A stretch of DNA of 64,000 nucleotides. It comes from Siphonodentalium dalli. Taxonomy: Eukaryota > Mollusca > Scaphopoda > Gadilida > Siphonodentaliidae. The notes under the pieces are model-generated. The model was not told the DNA's origin, ran no database searches, and saw only the letters and a list, made by a program, of their open reading frames with translations. The stretch covers positions 129,065,123 to 129,129,122 of the forward strand of contig CP136069.1 of the NCBI GenBank assembly GCA_032622095.1, written 5' to 3'. Positions 12,801 to 27,800 of the stretch are shown here, piece after piece; within the stretch, counting starts at the first letter, position 1; every line of letters begins with the position of its first letter. A program made the translations under genes and the position numbers.

Positions 12801-15800
12801 CTGGCTCATATTATATAGATACTTTATATGCCTTACATCCAGATAGACATCATTAAATTCAGCCCTCTAAATTAGCTATGGCAAAAGGCAGTGCCATAGA
12901 AAAAGCCATAGATTCATGAAATTTTAAAGATATGGATGGCCTTCCCAATGAGTATTGCTGTCAAAATACATGTAGTCACATCTGTTAATACTGCCATAAA
13001 CATAAAGACTATTGAAATGTAGAGAGATTGTGTTCTTATACCAATCATAAATATTGCATAAATAGCTTGTTATTGTCAAGATCGTACGCTGTGTTAATAA
13101 ACAAAAGCCATATTATGACGCAGTACAATAGGCAAAGAGTGTGCGATAAGAAAAACACTGAATACCGGGGACCCCACTGGGTGAACTTTGGTTAAAATCT
13201 CCACCATGCATACCAGCATACTGGTATAGCTCACGCTAATCCTTGCCACACAAGATTTCGGTGTCGAATGGGTCACTGTGAATCACTCTCCCAAAACATT
13301 TGCCACTGTGTTGAGTATTTTGATTATTGCACACTCTTTACGTGCTGTATATAAATAAATTCTCGCTCACACAAAGTGTGTTTTGTAGATAATATTACAT
13401 TCATATTACATTATACTATATACTCTTACTTAGTATATTCTTGGGGAAATTATGATAATTTGGTAATTTTATTTCTAAATTATAACATACAACCGAGGCC
13501 ATCAAATGTGCCTTTGAAGCAATGCCGTAGAAAAAAATACTAATTTCAAGGGTTGAAAATTATCTACATCTTACCATACTCAAGTCCTCAATGAGAAGAG
13601 GCCATTGAGAATATAGCCATATAGATTATGGATCTTTAGTATCATGTTATGAAAAATATATTTTGGTCATAACAGTTTTATTTCCTGTTATTTTTTCTGT
13701 GATTTGACATGATTTTTATTGTAATATATACCATTCCGTCATCGAAGTATTGATTTTTTCAGAATAAACTTGATGTTATTGACCTAGATAAGGCAGTGAA
13801 ATTTGTGTTGTCCTGCAAAAATTATGATGGTGGATTTGGATGCCGACCTGGCAGTGAGTCTCATTCTGGACAGGTAAGGCAGACTAATAGGCTTTTCCTG
13901 AAATTTTGTGAAAACCCTGTGCCAATTCTCATATATGCGAGTCTCCCATTGGCCTTATAATATTTACTTTGACATTGCAAGCCAGTGCATTCTATTATAT
14001 GGGAGACTCACATATATAATAGAATTCACTGGCACAGGATCTTTAATGCTTCATCGTGCAGCTCCGGTCGTGAAAGGGTTAAATAGCATCGTTTCAAGTT
14101 GAGCAGTGACACAAAGAAAGTCTTTATGCAATTTTTTAGCTGAGGCAAATTCCAGTAGACTGCCAATATTCACAACTCAATTCAATATATTCAAGTTGGT
14201 TGCAAATAATGTAACAAGATATTTGTTTTAATGAAATCTGCTATTTACTACGAAGAACTTCATGAAATCATCATGAAAATAATTTTACTAGAGAAAAATA
14301 AAATCTGTCATGCTATGGGCCAATTTAAAACTGTTAATTTAATTTTTAGGCCACATTCTTCATCCGGTCATTCATATGAATCTTTGGGGTGACCTCTAGA
14401 ATGGAGCTATAAAATTTGTCTTGAATTTTGTCATCAGACATTTTGAATTTCACATATGAATCCTTTGGCACCCCCTACAGCCTTATTGGAGAAATGTTTG
14501 AAAATTTACAGGCATGTTTAGGATCACCTCTAGATGGGCGATATCAAATTTAAATGATTTTTGATCAAAAACATGGTCGCCGGCCACTATCTTCCAATTT
14601 GTTTTTACTCTTTACATGACTAAATCCTTCGGCAGGCCCTACAACCACCACATTTTCCTTCTGATTGATACCAAACTTCATTTTGAAATTTGGGTGACCT
14701 TTAGAAGAGAGCTATTGAATTTGAAAGATTTTCGGTTCAAAACATGGCCGCCAGCAGCCATCTTGGATTTTACTCTTTGCATGAACATTTTTTTTTTTGG
14801 CATGCCCTACAACCAACATTTTTCATCTGATTCATCCCAAACTTCATATGAATCTTAGGGGTGACCTCTAGTCAGAATTTATTTATATACTAGTATAGTT
14901 AATTTTTCAATTTTTTTTCCTTAAAAATTGCAAAAATATTAGCGATTACTTTAACAGTTGACCGAAGATTTTTCTTGCCAGCATAATAATCCCAGGTGGT
15001 AAAGATTATTGTGCATTATTTTTACTCTCTGAACACATATGTCAATATGTATTATTCACAGATATACTGCTGTGTTGGGATGCTGTCTATAGCCAAGAGA
15101 TTAGATGAAGTAAACGCTGATCTACTGGGTTGGTGGTTATGTGAGAGGCAGCTTCCATCAGGAGGGCTGAATGGTAAGGCTACAAAAGCTTATAATCGTA
15201 GTGTTAGGTCTATAATAAAATTAGCTATCTTCCCAAGACTGATTATAGCGTGTCTGTCATTTGCAGAATGAGGTCCCCCTGGGTGTGAATTTAGTGAAGC
15301 TATCCCGCATAGCGGGCTAGCATCACTAAATTCACCCTCTGGGGACCTCATTCTGCTTAGGCCTCATCTTCTCTGGAATTATTTTTTTATTATCAAATTC
15401 CTATGGAAACTTAGATTCTATTTCTTTTTTAGTTTAGTTTTTCAAATTGGCAGAAGGCACATTGCATAATCGAGGTACACAATGGGTGTACATCACAATA
15501 TTCACCATTTGGGAACTTCAATCATAGTCTATGTCTCCCATAGCAGATGAGGCCATGCAGAATGAAGTCCCCAGAGGGGGAATTTGGTGATGCTAGCCCA
15601 CTGTACGGGATAGGGTCACTAAATTCACCCTCTGGGGACCTCATTCTGCAAATGACAGGCACATTAAACTCAGGCTTGTATCTGCCTAACTTTGATTTGA
15701 AATTCAGTGTAAAACAATGACATTTTTGGAGGCCCATAATAATTAGATGAAGTAAATCAGCATTTACTTCATCTAATCTCTTGGCTATAGACAGCATCCC

Positions 15801-18800
15801 AACACAGCAGTATATCTGTGAATAATACATATTATTACCACTTTATAGGGCGTTCTCTAGGCCATTGATAATGTTTTTCGGGGCGTTCCAAATAGCGTAT
15901 TGTTACCAAAACAGCGGGCCGCGGGCCGATAATGAGAAGCCTAGTTCAATATCGGCCCGCCGCCCGGAAACTATAGATCTCGTTTATTATCGAGAGTTAG
16001 GTCCCTTCAACTTCCGATCTGGCGTGTTTATTTCAAGAAAATAATGGGAAGATGTATCCGATTTCCTCGACACTATAGTGGTTTTATGATTGGAATTCAC
16101 TCTATATGATTGAATTATTGTATCAAGCGTAAGTATGCATTGATCATTTTAGCTGTCAACCTCTCATTGGTTGTTACTCGTCTCCAATGCTGGTTTTTCC
16201 CCTGTCCTATTTTCGAGACTCTGTCAGTCCGTGTCAGCTGACAAGTCAAATGATATCAAATTTAAATGTTCTTGAAAATATTTCTCTCTTAATCTACTTC
16301 ATTATTCCACTAAATCCTCAAATGGGTCAAATGTCCAAAACTGTGGTAATAATAGTAATAACATGATTTCATCGGGCATTATGGTTTATTAACGGCCCTC
16401 TGGAATGATTAACAGCCCTCGGGCCTATTAGCGTCCCTCGACTTCGTCTCGGGCCGCTAATAGGCCCTTGGGCTGTTAATCATTCCAGCCGGGCCGTTAA
16501 TAAACCATAACGCCCTAATAAATCATGTTATTGTTATATTGACATATGTGTTCAGAGAGTAATAATAATGCACAATAATCTTTACCACCTGGGATTATTA
16601 TGCTGGCAAGAAAAATCTTCGGTCAAGGCACTATCAATATCAAAATAAAAAGTGCTTAAATTTCGACCTACTCCTTTAAAAAATGGCTTACCCATGTTAA
16701 TAGATTTCTTCCTTTTAAAGTACGCAAAAATCAACCACTATCCTTGAACAGTCCATAAATTCCACATAAATTGGTTCGCCTCAGTCAATTTATTGGAAAT
16801 CTCATGCAAAAACTCGATCTCGCGAAGTCGTTCAGCCAATATTAAAACTATAAATAACAATCCGGAATCCCTACCTCCGTAAAATGTGTCACCAGTGTAT
16901 ATTGCCATGCGCGTAGTCTCAACAAATAGTGCAGCTTAACACATTCACTACCGACTATGAGTTATCTCATACTTATTGTGTGTAATTGAATGGGCGTTGG
17001 TAGTGAACGTGTTAACACATTTCCTTTGTGAAAATGCCTGCCGGAGAATGCGTTTTTAATAACATTTGGGGAAAAAAGTATGAATGAGTAAGAATGGTAT
17101 ACAGAATACGTGTTCACTGAGCAAGAAGGAGATAGACACGAGTTCCGGAGTTCATTTCACCAATTTGAACATTGTAAACTGATGTAGAGTGATGTGTTTG
17201 TTGCAGGTTACAATAGTAAAATAGTCCTAAAAAAACTATTTACTCGGCAGGGATGTGCCAATCCCCAAAATAGTCCCGGGCGGGAGGGTCATCGGTTTGA
17301 TTGGGTGACCATGGTTCACCTAATCGGAAGAAAATTTGGATTATTAGCGCCCGCAAACGCGTTTTCCTTGCATTTCAGGTGTAAAATACACCACAAGGTC
17401 TCTGACAAATTATCATAAAATAGGGACATTTCATATTTTAAATTTGGGCGAACATAATTTGAAAGTCAGTGTAACTCACCCGGTATAAGTATCCTCTGCA
17501 TATTCTTTATATAAATCCAACTATTTAACAAGTTAATCCGGTACAGTAAACTGAACCGGCGGCATTATATCAAAGGCTTTCTGGGAGAGAACTAACAACA
17601 GCGTCACACGAACACGTGCCAATCATCGCCTGAGTACTAATCGCGTCATGTCATATTTCCCACGTGATTTCCTTCTTTTTTCTATACACAGCAGTACACA
17701 GTGATGTATATTTACAATGTATATACAACTTCTGTTACGTCACACTTTCATGGAATGGACTTTTAATCGCCTATTCTTTCCGTCTGCTCACAGTTTAACC
17801 GCGCCATGGAAGGGGCGGTCCTTCAATTACTATACGCATGACCGCGTCTAACGTTTCCTCCGCCATGCGGTTTCTGAGACATGATTTGAGCTTTTTACTT
17901 TTCGAAGTTTGAGTGAAAAATTTCAATAACGACATCGTTTTGGCTTAGGATCATTGAAACTGAACGTTCCAAATTCAACCCGGGACTTTTAACTCCAGCG
18001 CGTGACTTCAGGTCAGCACGCGCGGAAAGTATTTGATTATGTCGGCTCTTTGTAATAAAATTCACCAGTCATCGCAGACCTTTTGACACCTCATTAATCA
18101 AGGCTCCCCACGTACTTTATAGGAGGCATTAAAATGCCACAGACGGCAACATGTCGTCGCTATCAGACATGCAAGATGTCGTTTTCATCAAGAGAACTCG
18201 GCACAATTTACAATGCGAGTACAGTTGTGATCGTAAAAATGTGCCGGGCGCACCGGTTTGAAAACGTAGTGACTCCCGGGCGATCGTTTTGAGTGGTGGG
18301 CGCCCCCACCCGGCGCCGCCCTGCGTGAGCACATCCCTGACTCAGTCCACAAAAAGTGCACTGGCACCGGATCTTTAACCCTTCCATGACTGGAGCTTCC
18401 TGAAATTTTGCAAAAACCCTGTGCAAATGCATTCTCTTACATACGCGAGTTGCCCATGGGGCATCTCGCATACATAATAGAATGCATTGGCCTAACAATA
18501 TTTACCTTGATCTTGTAAGCCAGTGCAATCTCTTATATATGCAAGGCAGACTATGGGAGACTCACCTATATGAGAATGCACTGGCACATCTTTAATTCTG
18601 CACCAGTGCAGCTCCAGTCACAAAAGGATCAACCAAACACAATAAATCTGTGCCAATTATGTGTGATCTAATATCCATATGAAATCAGGGAGCTAATTGT
18701 GTTCCAGAGTTGGTGAGCGAGTGCACCATGGAATTCTAGAGGTGAAGGTAACTGAAGAATGACCTTCACTTGATGCATGTGACACATTATTAAAGTATGA

Positions 18801-21800
18801 AATCTTGATTTGTACATCACTTCTAAATAATTTAAAATGGCCAATTAATGGGGGAATGGATTTTTGCGAGTGGGAAATTTATTTAACTAGCTGCTGTAGT
18901 TCTGGGTTTTTCCAGGAAAAATTTGGCTGCGGGATAGCCCTGTCGTACACTTGGGGATTTATTTTAAAAAGTAAACACATGACCTATGATTTTTCTTGCA
19001 TTTACGTGATTAGCTGGTGTCAATCTAGCTGGGTAAACATCACTGGAGTGGCCTACAGGCTTCAATTCAGTGACTTTGTCTGAATACTGTCATCTATGAG
19101 AAACCATTTAGTTCAGTGATTCCATATGTAACTACTTTATTCCAGGGCGACCAGAGAAACTCCCAGATGTTTGCTACTCCTGGTGGGTTTTAGCTTCACT
19201 GAAAATCATAGGCCGACTCCACTGGATAGACAAGGTGAGATCCTCAACTACTCAACTCTATCTGTGTTTATTTTTATACGCCTGTTCTAATAATTTCTAT
19301 AGTAAATGGATTCTCCCAAACAGTTATAAAAGTATACATTGGCATGGTCTATTGATGTAAACATATTTTTGTATTCCAAATAAATAGACGTCCAGAACAT
19401 GTAACAATGGTTTGTCAGAATTTGGTGAAATATGTGGTTTTGAACATAGTTTGGCTTGGATAATAAGTTTTCGTTAAATTTAGTTTTGAATTAACTTAAG
19501 GAGTCCATATTTTGAATGTTTTGTGACACACTGTCCCATAGGTTAATTGACGATGGTAAGAATGATTTCTTGTAAATGACGTTGTTCCAAGTCGGGGCCA
19601 ACAAAGCATCTGCTCTTGTGTCATGCGAATGAGTACAACTTGTCTTGGGGGGAACGTAAAGTGACAGATAAGGAGGTGATAAATGTTTTATGGTCATGCT
19701 CTATTGTTTACCTGGAGGTGTTTTCAGGAAACATAAGCGGACGACAGATAATCAAGGTGCTGAATGAGTCCAATATATTTGAGGGAAATGTTCAGATATA
19801 TTCAACAAACGACATGACCTATGGTATTTGTTGAACTTGTTATCTGAAAATTTCCTGTCGGAACTACTCATTGATGAATATTTAGTAAAGAAAGGGTTCA
19901 AATGTGGCATTTTATGTTTTTTAACTATGCATCTGTTCGTTTTTCATTTCCAGTCGATAATTTAGTTCTACATGTATTGAAATTAATGGAATGAATTTAT
20001 CCCAGAAATAACTATTCATATGATTTTAAATACAGGTCAAATTCAATTCCGTATACATGTTCAAGTCTGGCACTTTCATGAGTACCAGAGTTGTAAATGG
20101 ACATATGTTGGAATTTGGACTTAATTTTCGTTTCCAGATGATAACTTCAGTTAATGTTGACTTAAAGGGACCTAAGGTACTTGCAGTGTATAATTGTGCA
20201 AAAATGATAAAAGCCTGTAAAAATATCACCACCAAAAAGAACTTGGAGCAATAGATAAACTTTCTTCTTATTTAAATTTTTGATAGGTCTTCAATAATGA
20301 AATTTTCTGAAACCATTGTGATGTAAACAATATTGTTACAGTGATTTGTCAACATCAGTTATAGCGTAGTAAAATCTAAATTTTAGTCTCAATATGATTT
20401 TCAGAATATTTTTCAATGCTTTGACCTTTTCCAATGTTTACCGTTAAGTTTTGAATAAACTTTGGTACGTAATTGGACTTGATTGTTAATGCCACTATAA
20501 CAGTAATATTTAGATAACAATTGTTTCAATATGCAAAATCTCATTATTGGAGAGTTATTAATAATGAAAATAAGAACAAAATCGATCTGTATTTACATGT
20601 ACTTGTTGATGATAGTTATTTCACAGACTTTTATAAAATTTATGTTGTTTTGCATGAATCCATTTTGAAGGCCTGGAGTCCCTTTAATGAAATTAAAATT
20701 GGTGAATTAAGGCCAAGAAAAATAAATGATCGAGAGACAATTTTTTTTCGGAATCGATGAAGGAGGGAGGACTTTATTTTTATTTATAATTTTTTGTGCA
20801 CTTGATAAGCATGGATTATGATAGCTTCCCTTGTCTATAAATTGACACTTCCCCATTATAACATGTGATCCTAAATTTCCTCCAGTGCCTTTCAATTGTT
20901 CTGGAGTTACAATTAGTACACCAGACTAAGATGATCAGCTAATCATTTTCTTCAATGTAGTCATCTGCTTAATATTCTATGTCACTATATGTATGCATGA
21001 TAGTCAATCTTCACACATTACACAGAGATATGTTAAGACCTCATGTTTTTTGCAATTAATGCTCAATATGTATGGACGTTTTGGTAAAAACATACCAAAA
21101 TAATATTCGTTATTTAGCCTAACTACTGAATCTTTTATTTTCAGGACAAGCTGACTAAGTTCATGTTGGCATGTCAAGATGATGAGACGGGAGGATTTGC
21201 TGATAGACCTGGTGATATTGTAAGTTATGTTCAGTCTAATTCACGATCCACACTCACTGCAAACTGGCATAATGTTCACACTGTCACATTTTGAAGATAT
21301 TCAGTCATGCAAAGTAAATTTTCCATTTTTCAGGTCAAACAATTTGAAAAGCATGCATGCGCTTTTTAATTAAATAATTTAGCTCAACTTGACAAAGTCA
21401 AGTTTGAGCTGTTGCCATGGGTTGGTGTCTATATATTCATCTGTCTGTTCATCAACAATTTCCTTTGGCACACCTGACAGGCCACATCCCTCATCTGATC
21501 ATTACCAAACTTCATTATGGATCCTCAGGGTGACCTCTAGATGGGACCTTACCATTTTTTGTTCAAATTTCATTAAGAAACATAAACATGCCCTCCAGCC
21601 ATCTTTGATTTCACATTGGAATCCATTGGCACACTCTGTGGCCAACTATTATGGCGTAATGTTTTAAAACTCTACATGCATATTTGGGATCACATCTCGA
21701 TGCGAGCTACTGAATATTAATAATTATCGATAAAAAATATAACCACTGACAGTCATCTTGGATTTTTCTCTTTGCATGACTAAATCCTTTGGGACACCCT

Positions 21801-24800
21801 GCATCCATCATCTGAACGCCACCAAATTTCATATGATCATTGGAGTGAATTTCAAAGAGAAACATGGCTGCCATCTTTGAATTTAATCTTGCATGACTAA
21901 ATCCCAAATATTTTTCATCCAATTGATCCCAAACTTTATATGGCTCTCCCGGTTGACCTCCAGTATTTGTTAAACATTTAAACTTTCCTCATTCTTACTC
22001 CATTAACTTTTATGTATGACATTATCCCCTCCAAATTGAGCTACAGTGTCATTGACACTTTAATTTATCTCTGGGCACACGCCAACGAAGCATTCCATTT
22101 TTCCGCCAAGGAGAAGCCCTCAACTGAACTATATGGATTACGTCTCCGGCCTTGTGTCAATCAGGAGGGTTAACATTTTATTGCTGTGCCGACCCCACTC
22201 ACACCCGTGTCCAGATTAGTCTCGCATGAATACACCCGCATTCTATCTATTGTCTAGTCAGTTTTTATTCCTCCTCGCCAGGACAGGATCGTTTCTATTT
22301 TCTCAAGGTTGTATCTTTCTGTGTTGCGAGTTTATCGACTCAATATTTATTGTTGATATTACAAACTTGCAATTTATTGTACCCGATAGTTAATTAATAT
22401 TTCTCACATCCGAAACGGGAACTTTTTTCGTTTCACTGTATCCGTAATTTGTTTCCGTGTTTTCTGTTTTCCTCAAGACGGCTTTATCTTCCAACAATTG
22501 GAATTAAGATGGCCATCTTGACAATGACTAAAGAAGCACATAGCTTACTTGTGGCAAAACCACATAGTGCATATTGTGCCACACATACGGCGTGATGACT
22601 ATCATGACTTACAATTGAGGACGCAATGTAGTACGGTATGCGATATCTCCTAATTTCGTGCTACACGTGTTTCACTTTACATAAGTTTCCGTCGACTCGC
22701 TTCGGTTATTTCGTAAGTTCCGTTGCTTTGTATCCTAATGTATACTGCCAAATCATACATGGCACTGCTCTGTTAATTCGCAGAAAGTTGCACAGGACAG
22801 CCATATCCTCCTTTGTAATAATTTACATGAATAAATACGAAAGATAGTACTTGTTATCACTATCAGATGACAATTCACATTTCTTTCGACTGAGCGATCT
22901 GTAACATTGTTTTAACGATCAATACCTGCGAATCTACGCCCGCCAGTATGTATGAGCGCGTGGTCTTGTTAGACACATGGCAAATGTAATAACACATTAC
23001 ATCGACTTCAAGGTATTTAGAAAATTCTGCCTTGTCTATCACGATTAAATATCATATAACTCATTGTATCATCAGTACAATAGTTACTAACACTCCGTAA
23101 CAGGGGGATGGTATTCGTTATCACATATATAACCACACTTCAAATTGATGTGTTGTCTGACGTTCTAAATATTGTGTTGCATTCTTTACATCCATGTATG
23201 TACAGTTTGGGTTCCTACGAACTATTGTTCACCAACTGCAATGAAGTGAAAACTTTGTAGCCTGACACTAAGCCATCTTACCGTAGTCTCTAATATGCCT
23301 CGGCATGGGCGAGCTTGCAATAATGTATTGCACACCGTAATAGTTCCATACATTGTACATGACAATCATATGGTATCAGGGCCTCATGTATGCTGTCAGA
23401 ACTGACTACTAGTATGCTTACATATGGTGAACAGTATTCATCCCAATACTGACATACTTTGCAGTTTCATCAGTGAATGATAACGGCAAACAGCGAAATA
23501 GAAAGAATACATATTGTCACGTGCTCCAGATTCACTGCCAATAGTCTTTCCAGTAGAGACCATCACTTGGCTCACTAACTTCTATTTCCACATATATCAA
23601 AACGATATTCTGCCAAATAGCTTTCACTCGTGTATGATGCGCAGTTACATGCAACACATTTATATTGCGCAGAATATCAGAAAGGACTGCATTTGTATTG
23701 TTACATGTCTAAAGCGAGCTTACATGCGCAGCGTTTATATTGCGCACATCTACTGCCAATATATTTCCGAAACCGGCCAAGACATGGCTCTTCGTCTATT
23801 GTCACATATCCACTGATTATGTGACAAAACGATTCGATACAATCATGCCGAAAATGAAGGCATTCGTATCTTCACGTCCGCTGTAAGCGCACTTTCCTAA
23901 CGGAAACCGCCTAGTTCTTGCCTATGTGCATTCGGAACTCATCGTCCTCATATACGAGAAAAGACAGTATCTTACCTGTCATAGCAGGTACGATCACGTG
24001 GCCAGGGGTATAACGTGATTTTATATTAACCTTACTTTATACTCAATAACCTAGGTTGTATTGTGTTATGTATATTAACCTTGCTTTGTTATAACTAACA
24101 GCATGTCTTGCAGTCGAACATGATTCGAATTTGATGGCCACACACCGTGCAGGTTGCTCATTCACGGGTGTATTACTTGTTATAGTTGGGTAAGGGCATA
24201 TTAGTCAATGATTACCTACTTTGAGCAACCGTACCAGTCTTTACCTCGGGCAGGACCAGTTCTGGCCCCCCAGGTCCTGCTACGGCAGTGTGAACCAATG
24301 GTAGGCGGGTGCTGCAAGTGGTTGATTCGGGAAACCAATCTTCACGGGCGATTGCTCCGGCACCTTTCTCTCAGGTGCCTAATGGTAGTGGCAATACGAT
24401 TATTAAATTTCGAAAAAAATTCACATCGATATACTATTATTCCACATAGAGTGAAATTTCCATCAGTATTTTGATTTCGGCCTGGATTCCTGCCACGAAG
24501 ATCTGTTTATAGGCCACCACAATTATTGGGCACCTGGAGTAGCCTTTGGCGGCTGTTCTGGGTGGGGAAGACTCGTTGTCACGTGACGCTCTTGCTCTCA
24601 TAGACATAGCGCACCAGCCAAATGGCCTTCTGACTCTTCCCCATGGTGCAGTGGCCCACATCATTACAAGATGGGGTCCAGTCGATCCCCTGGAATCGTA
24701 ATACCTTCGGGATACATCCGGGCCTGCTCCTCCGCCGTCATGTGATCATAGTGGTATGTCATCGACATTTATTCCAGTTTGGTCAGGACCACCTGCATTT

Positions 24801-27800
24801 GGGGGATTCCATGGAAGGGGCTTCCTCTGATCAAATGGCTCATCAGAACTTATTCCCTCTGGCCTTGGGGGCGCAGCTTGATGATGCCCCAGAATTTGAG
24901 GGGGTGACCTTGGACAGGACATAGCTACTTATCCCAAATGCAAGAGCATTTGTCTTGCGTCGAACCATTTCAGAGTAGGCCTCTTCCACAGTCTGGTATC
25001 CCAACCTGATGCAGCCAATTCTGTTGGCTGGCGTCGATCTTGACATGCTTCTCTGCATCACGTGGCGTCGGCAGGTTTGACGACGATGAGCAAGAATCGC
25101 GGGTCGACAGTGGGTCGCCAGGCACACTGTCGGACGAGGATTCTGATGTTCCGCTGGTAAGTGATTTTGTACAGGATGAGGATACAGGTTGATATCTTAT
25201 ATTGCTTCATTTAATTCAACAATCTGCGATAAGTACAAGTATTTATCTCAGTCTGGAAAGATCCAGCACTGTAGCCTTTGGAGGATGTTCTGGGTGGGGA
25301 AGTGAAGAGTTGTTGCGTGCCTCCAAGAGCTGCTCCAGCCTTCTGCCTCTTCCCCACGGTGCAGTGGCCCACATCTCCACAGATGGGGTCCAGCCACTCC
25401 CCTGGAATCGTACACCTTCGGGATACCTCTAGGCCACTCCTCCACCGGTAGGCTGAATGTTCTGGGTGGGGAAGACTTGTTATTGCGTGCCTCCAAGTGC
25501 TGCACCAACCAACCTTCTAACTCTTCCCCATGGTGCAGTGGCCCACATCTCCACAAGATGGGGTCCAATCCCCTGGAATCGTAATACCTTAGGGATACCT
25601 CCAGGCCACTCCTTCACCGGTAGGAAAGAAAGGCTGAATGATCTGGGTGGGGAAGACTTGTTGCGTGCCTCCAAGAGCTGCACCAACCAGCCTTCTATCT
25701 CTTCCCCACGGTGCAGTGGCCCACATCTCCACACGATGGGGTCCAATCTCCTGGAATCGTAATACCTTCGGGATACCTCCAGGCCACTCCTTCACCGGTC
25801 ATTTTGCAATTTTGATCATTCTGCTACATTTGATCATTTCGAAATGTACCCGACACTCGTTATGTGCGCCATCATAGATCACTGATGCTTCTATGCTTGT
25901 TCATCAAGTCCTCAGTGGTGTTCTCTAATCCCATATATACTGGTATGCAATGATACCTTGGATCATGATGGCGTTCCCTGCTCTCTACATTATACGAGGC
26001 TGGAGTACAGATGTGTGGCATGATATAATGAAACCTCCTACCTCGCTATGATATCTGCAGCATATCATTTTTATATCTGGTTTGTGTATCACAGGGAGCA
26101 ATTTACTTTCGATATCTGATTAGCAAATAATCTCACATTGACATGATTAGATAGCATTTTTATAACATCATACATGTATAAAAAATTCCTCGCTATTACC
26201 GGTATCCACATTTCAGTGGGAAATCGCGATGCGATTCCAGTTAATTTGCTCCCTGATGTGACATCAGTTCATAATGTGAACTGTCGAGAGAGCGAAGAAG
26301 ATAACAAAGAGCATAGGATGCAGCAAAGTTATACTTGCTCGGTTGTCTCGCTAGCATGAATTATATGGCACTACCTGGGATGTTTATTCCAAAAACAAGG
26401 GGGGCGGGCGGTACACATTTGAGCAATGTCGTAATCTGAATTGGGAGCTCTTTCACGTAACATAATCATATCTGATTCATGACTAAATCACATTTACATG
26501 AATCCTGTTTCGGAAGAGTACATTCCCATCGAATTTGGATATTAATTAACTTAATTGCTCGTGCCTCCTCCTGGGCTTGCATTCTAATCCATATAGTTCA
26601 GTTGAGGGCTTCTCCTTGGCGGAAAAATATAATATTTATAAATAATATTACTTTTTCCTTAAGGGAAGCCCGAAACTGAACTATCATAGATCCCTCCCAT
26701 GGTGGTGCCATTCCCAACCCCGCGACTCGCAAATCTCATGATTAAGTCGGAAATAAAAAACTGACTAGACAATAGATAGAATGCGGGTGTATTCATGCGA
26801 GACTAATCTGGAGTGAGTGAGTGGGGTCGGCACAGCAATAAAATTTTAACCCTCCTGATTGACACAAGGCCGGAGACGTAATCCATATAGTTCAGTTTCG
26901 GGCTTCCCTTAAGGAAAAAGTAATATTATTTATAAATATTATATTTCTTCATTGGCTTTGTCTGGGTTTAATAATAAAATTAATTTCAGTTATCCGTGAG
27001 TTATTACCTGAACATGTGTCCATAAAAGTTAGTTGATAGACTCCATGTGTTTATTTCATAAAAATCACCCAATAAATATCATTGACAGTTTTTTTTACTG
27101 AGTTTGCAGACGCAATACAACATATGTTTAACCAATTACAGTAATAAATGGGAAATTTGAATCGGGAAATAGGTCTATTCGATGTCACCTATATAAAAAA
27201 AAGTACCACAATTATTTGTACTGATTGAAAAAAATTTCCCCAACAGATTGATTGCAAATTTAATCAAATGGTTGTTGTGGGCCATTTCGGGACCATTCAT
27301 GCAGGCTTGAGAAATGGGAATTTGACTTTATGTGGCCTGAGGGTCATATATTATTTGGGTTGAAAACAATGATGGATTTATTTAAGCCAAAATAAATAAA
27401 AATAAAATTTTCTCAGGCACCCGTAGAGGGGCTCATCGAATATGGCCCAGAATTTCCAAGAGCTCGAAAGTCAATCTTTTATTAATCAAATTAGGTATAT
27501 ATTTAATTTTGTTAGTGGCCTTCTATTGCATATTCAGCATTGAATTACCTCCTGGTAGGATCTCAAGAGACAAAGCCATTGTGTTTCTACCCATGTAGAT
27601 TGTAAGAATCCTTATGAAAACATTAGAGATCAGATTACACCAATTCAAGATGATGTTTGCCTACTTATCATTGCATCTGTATACATACATTTATCTCAGG
27701 TTCACTCAATGTACTTTAATATTTTCCCAGGTTGACCCATTCCACACTTTGTTCGGCATCGCAGGGTTGTCATTGCTTGGAGATGAAAGAATAAAGCCTG

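Larger units (their letters stand above)
22081..26956. mobile_element. 4.9 kb element with ~180 bp terminal inverted repeats
   Basis: Left end 22081-22270 and right end 26751-26956 are complementary. Both hold agttcagtt, ggagacgtaatcc, ccggccttgtgtcaatcagg and agacaatagatagaatgcgg. The outermost shared bases are gccaaygaag. No transposase frame recognised inside. It holds a GC-rich block with a 175 bp tandem array (25285-25800) and, at 26588-26690, a segment joining both terminal sequences. Confidence 0.75.

Noticed and set aside
15756..15833. Functional alternative exon on the minus strand
   Set aside because: It is a truncated inverted copy ending at a breakpoint, with no downstream donor in frame.
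23514..23824. Two overlapping ~60-100 codon ORFs with repeated YIAH motifs
   Set aside because: They come from an imperfect ~70 bp tandem repeat (atttatattgcgca) and have no family similarity.
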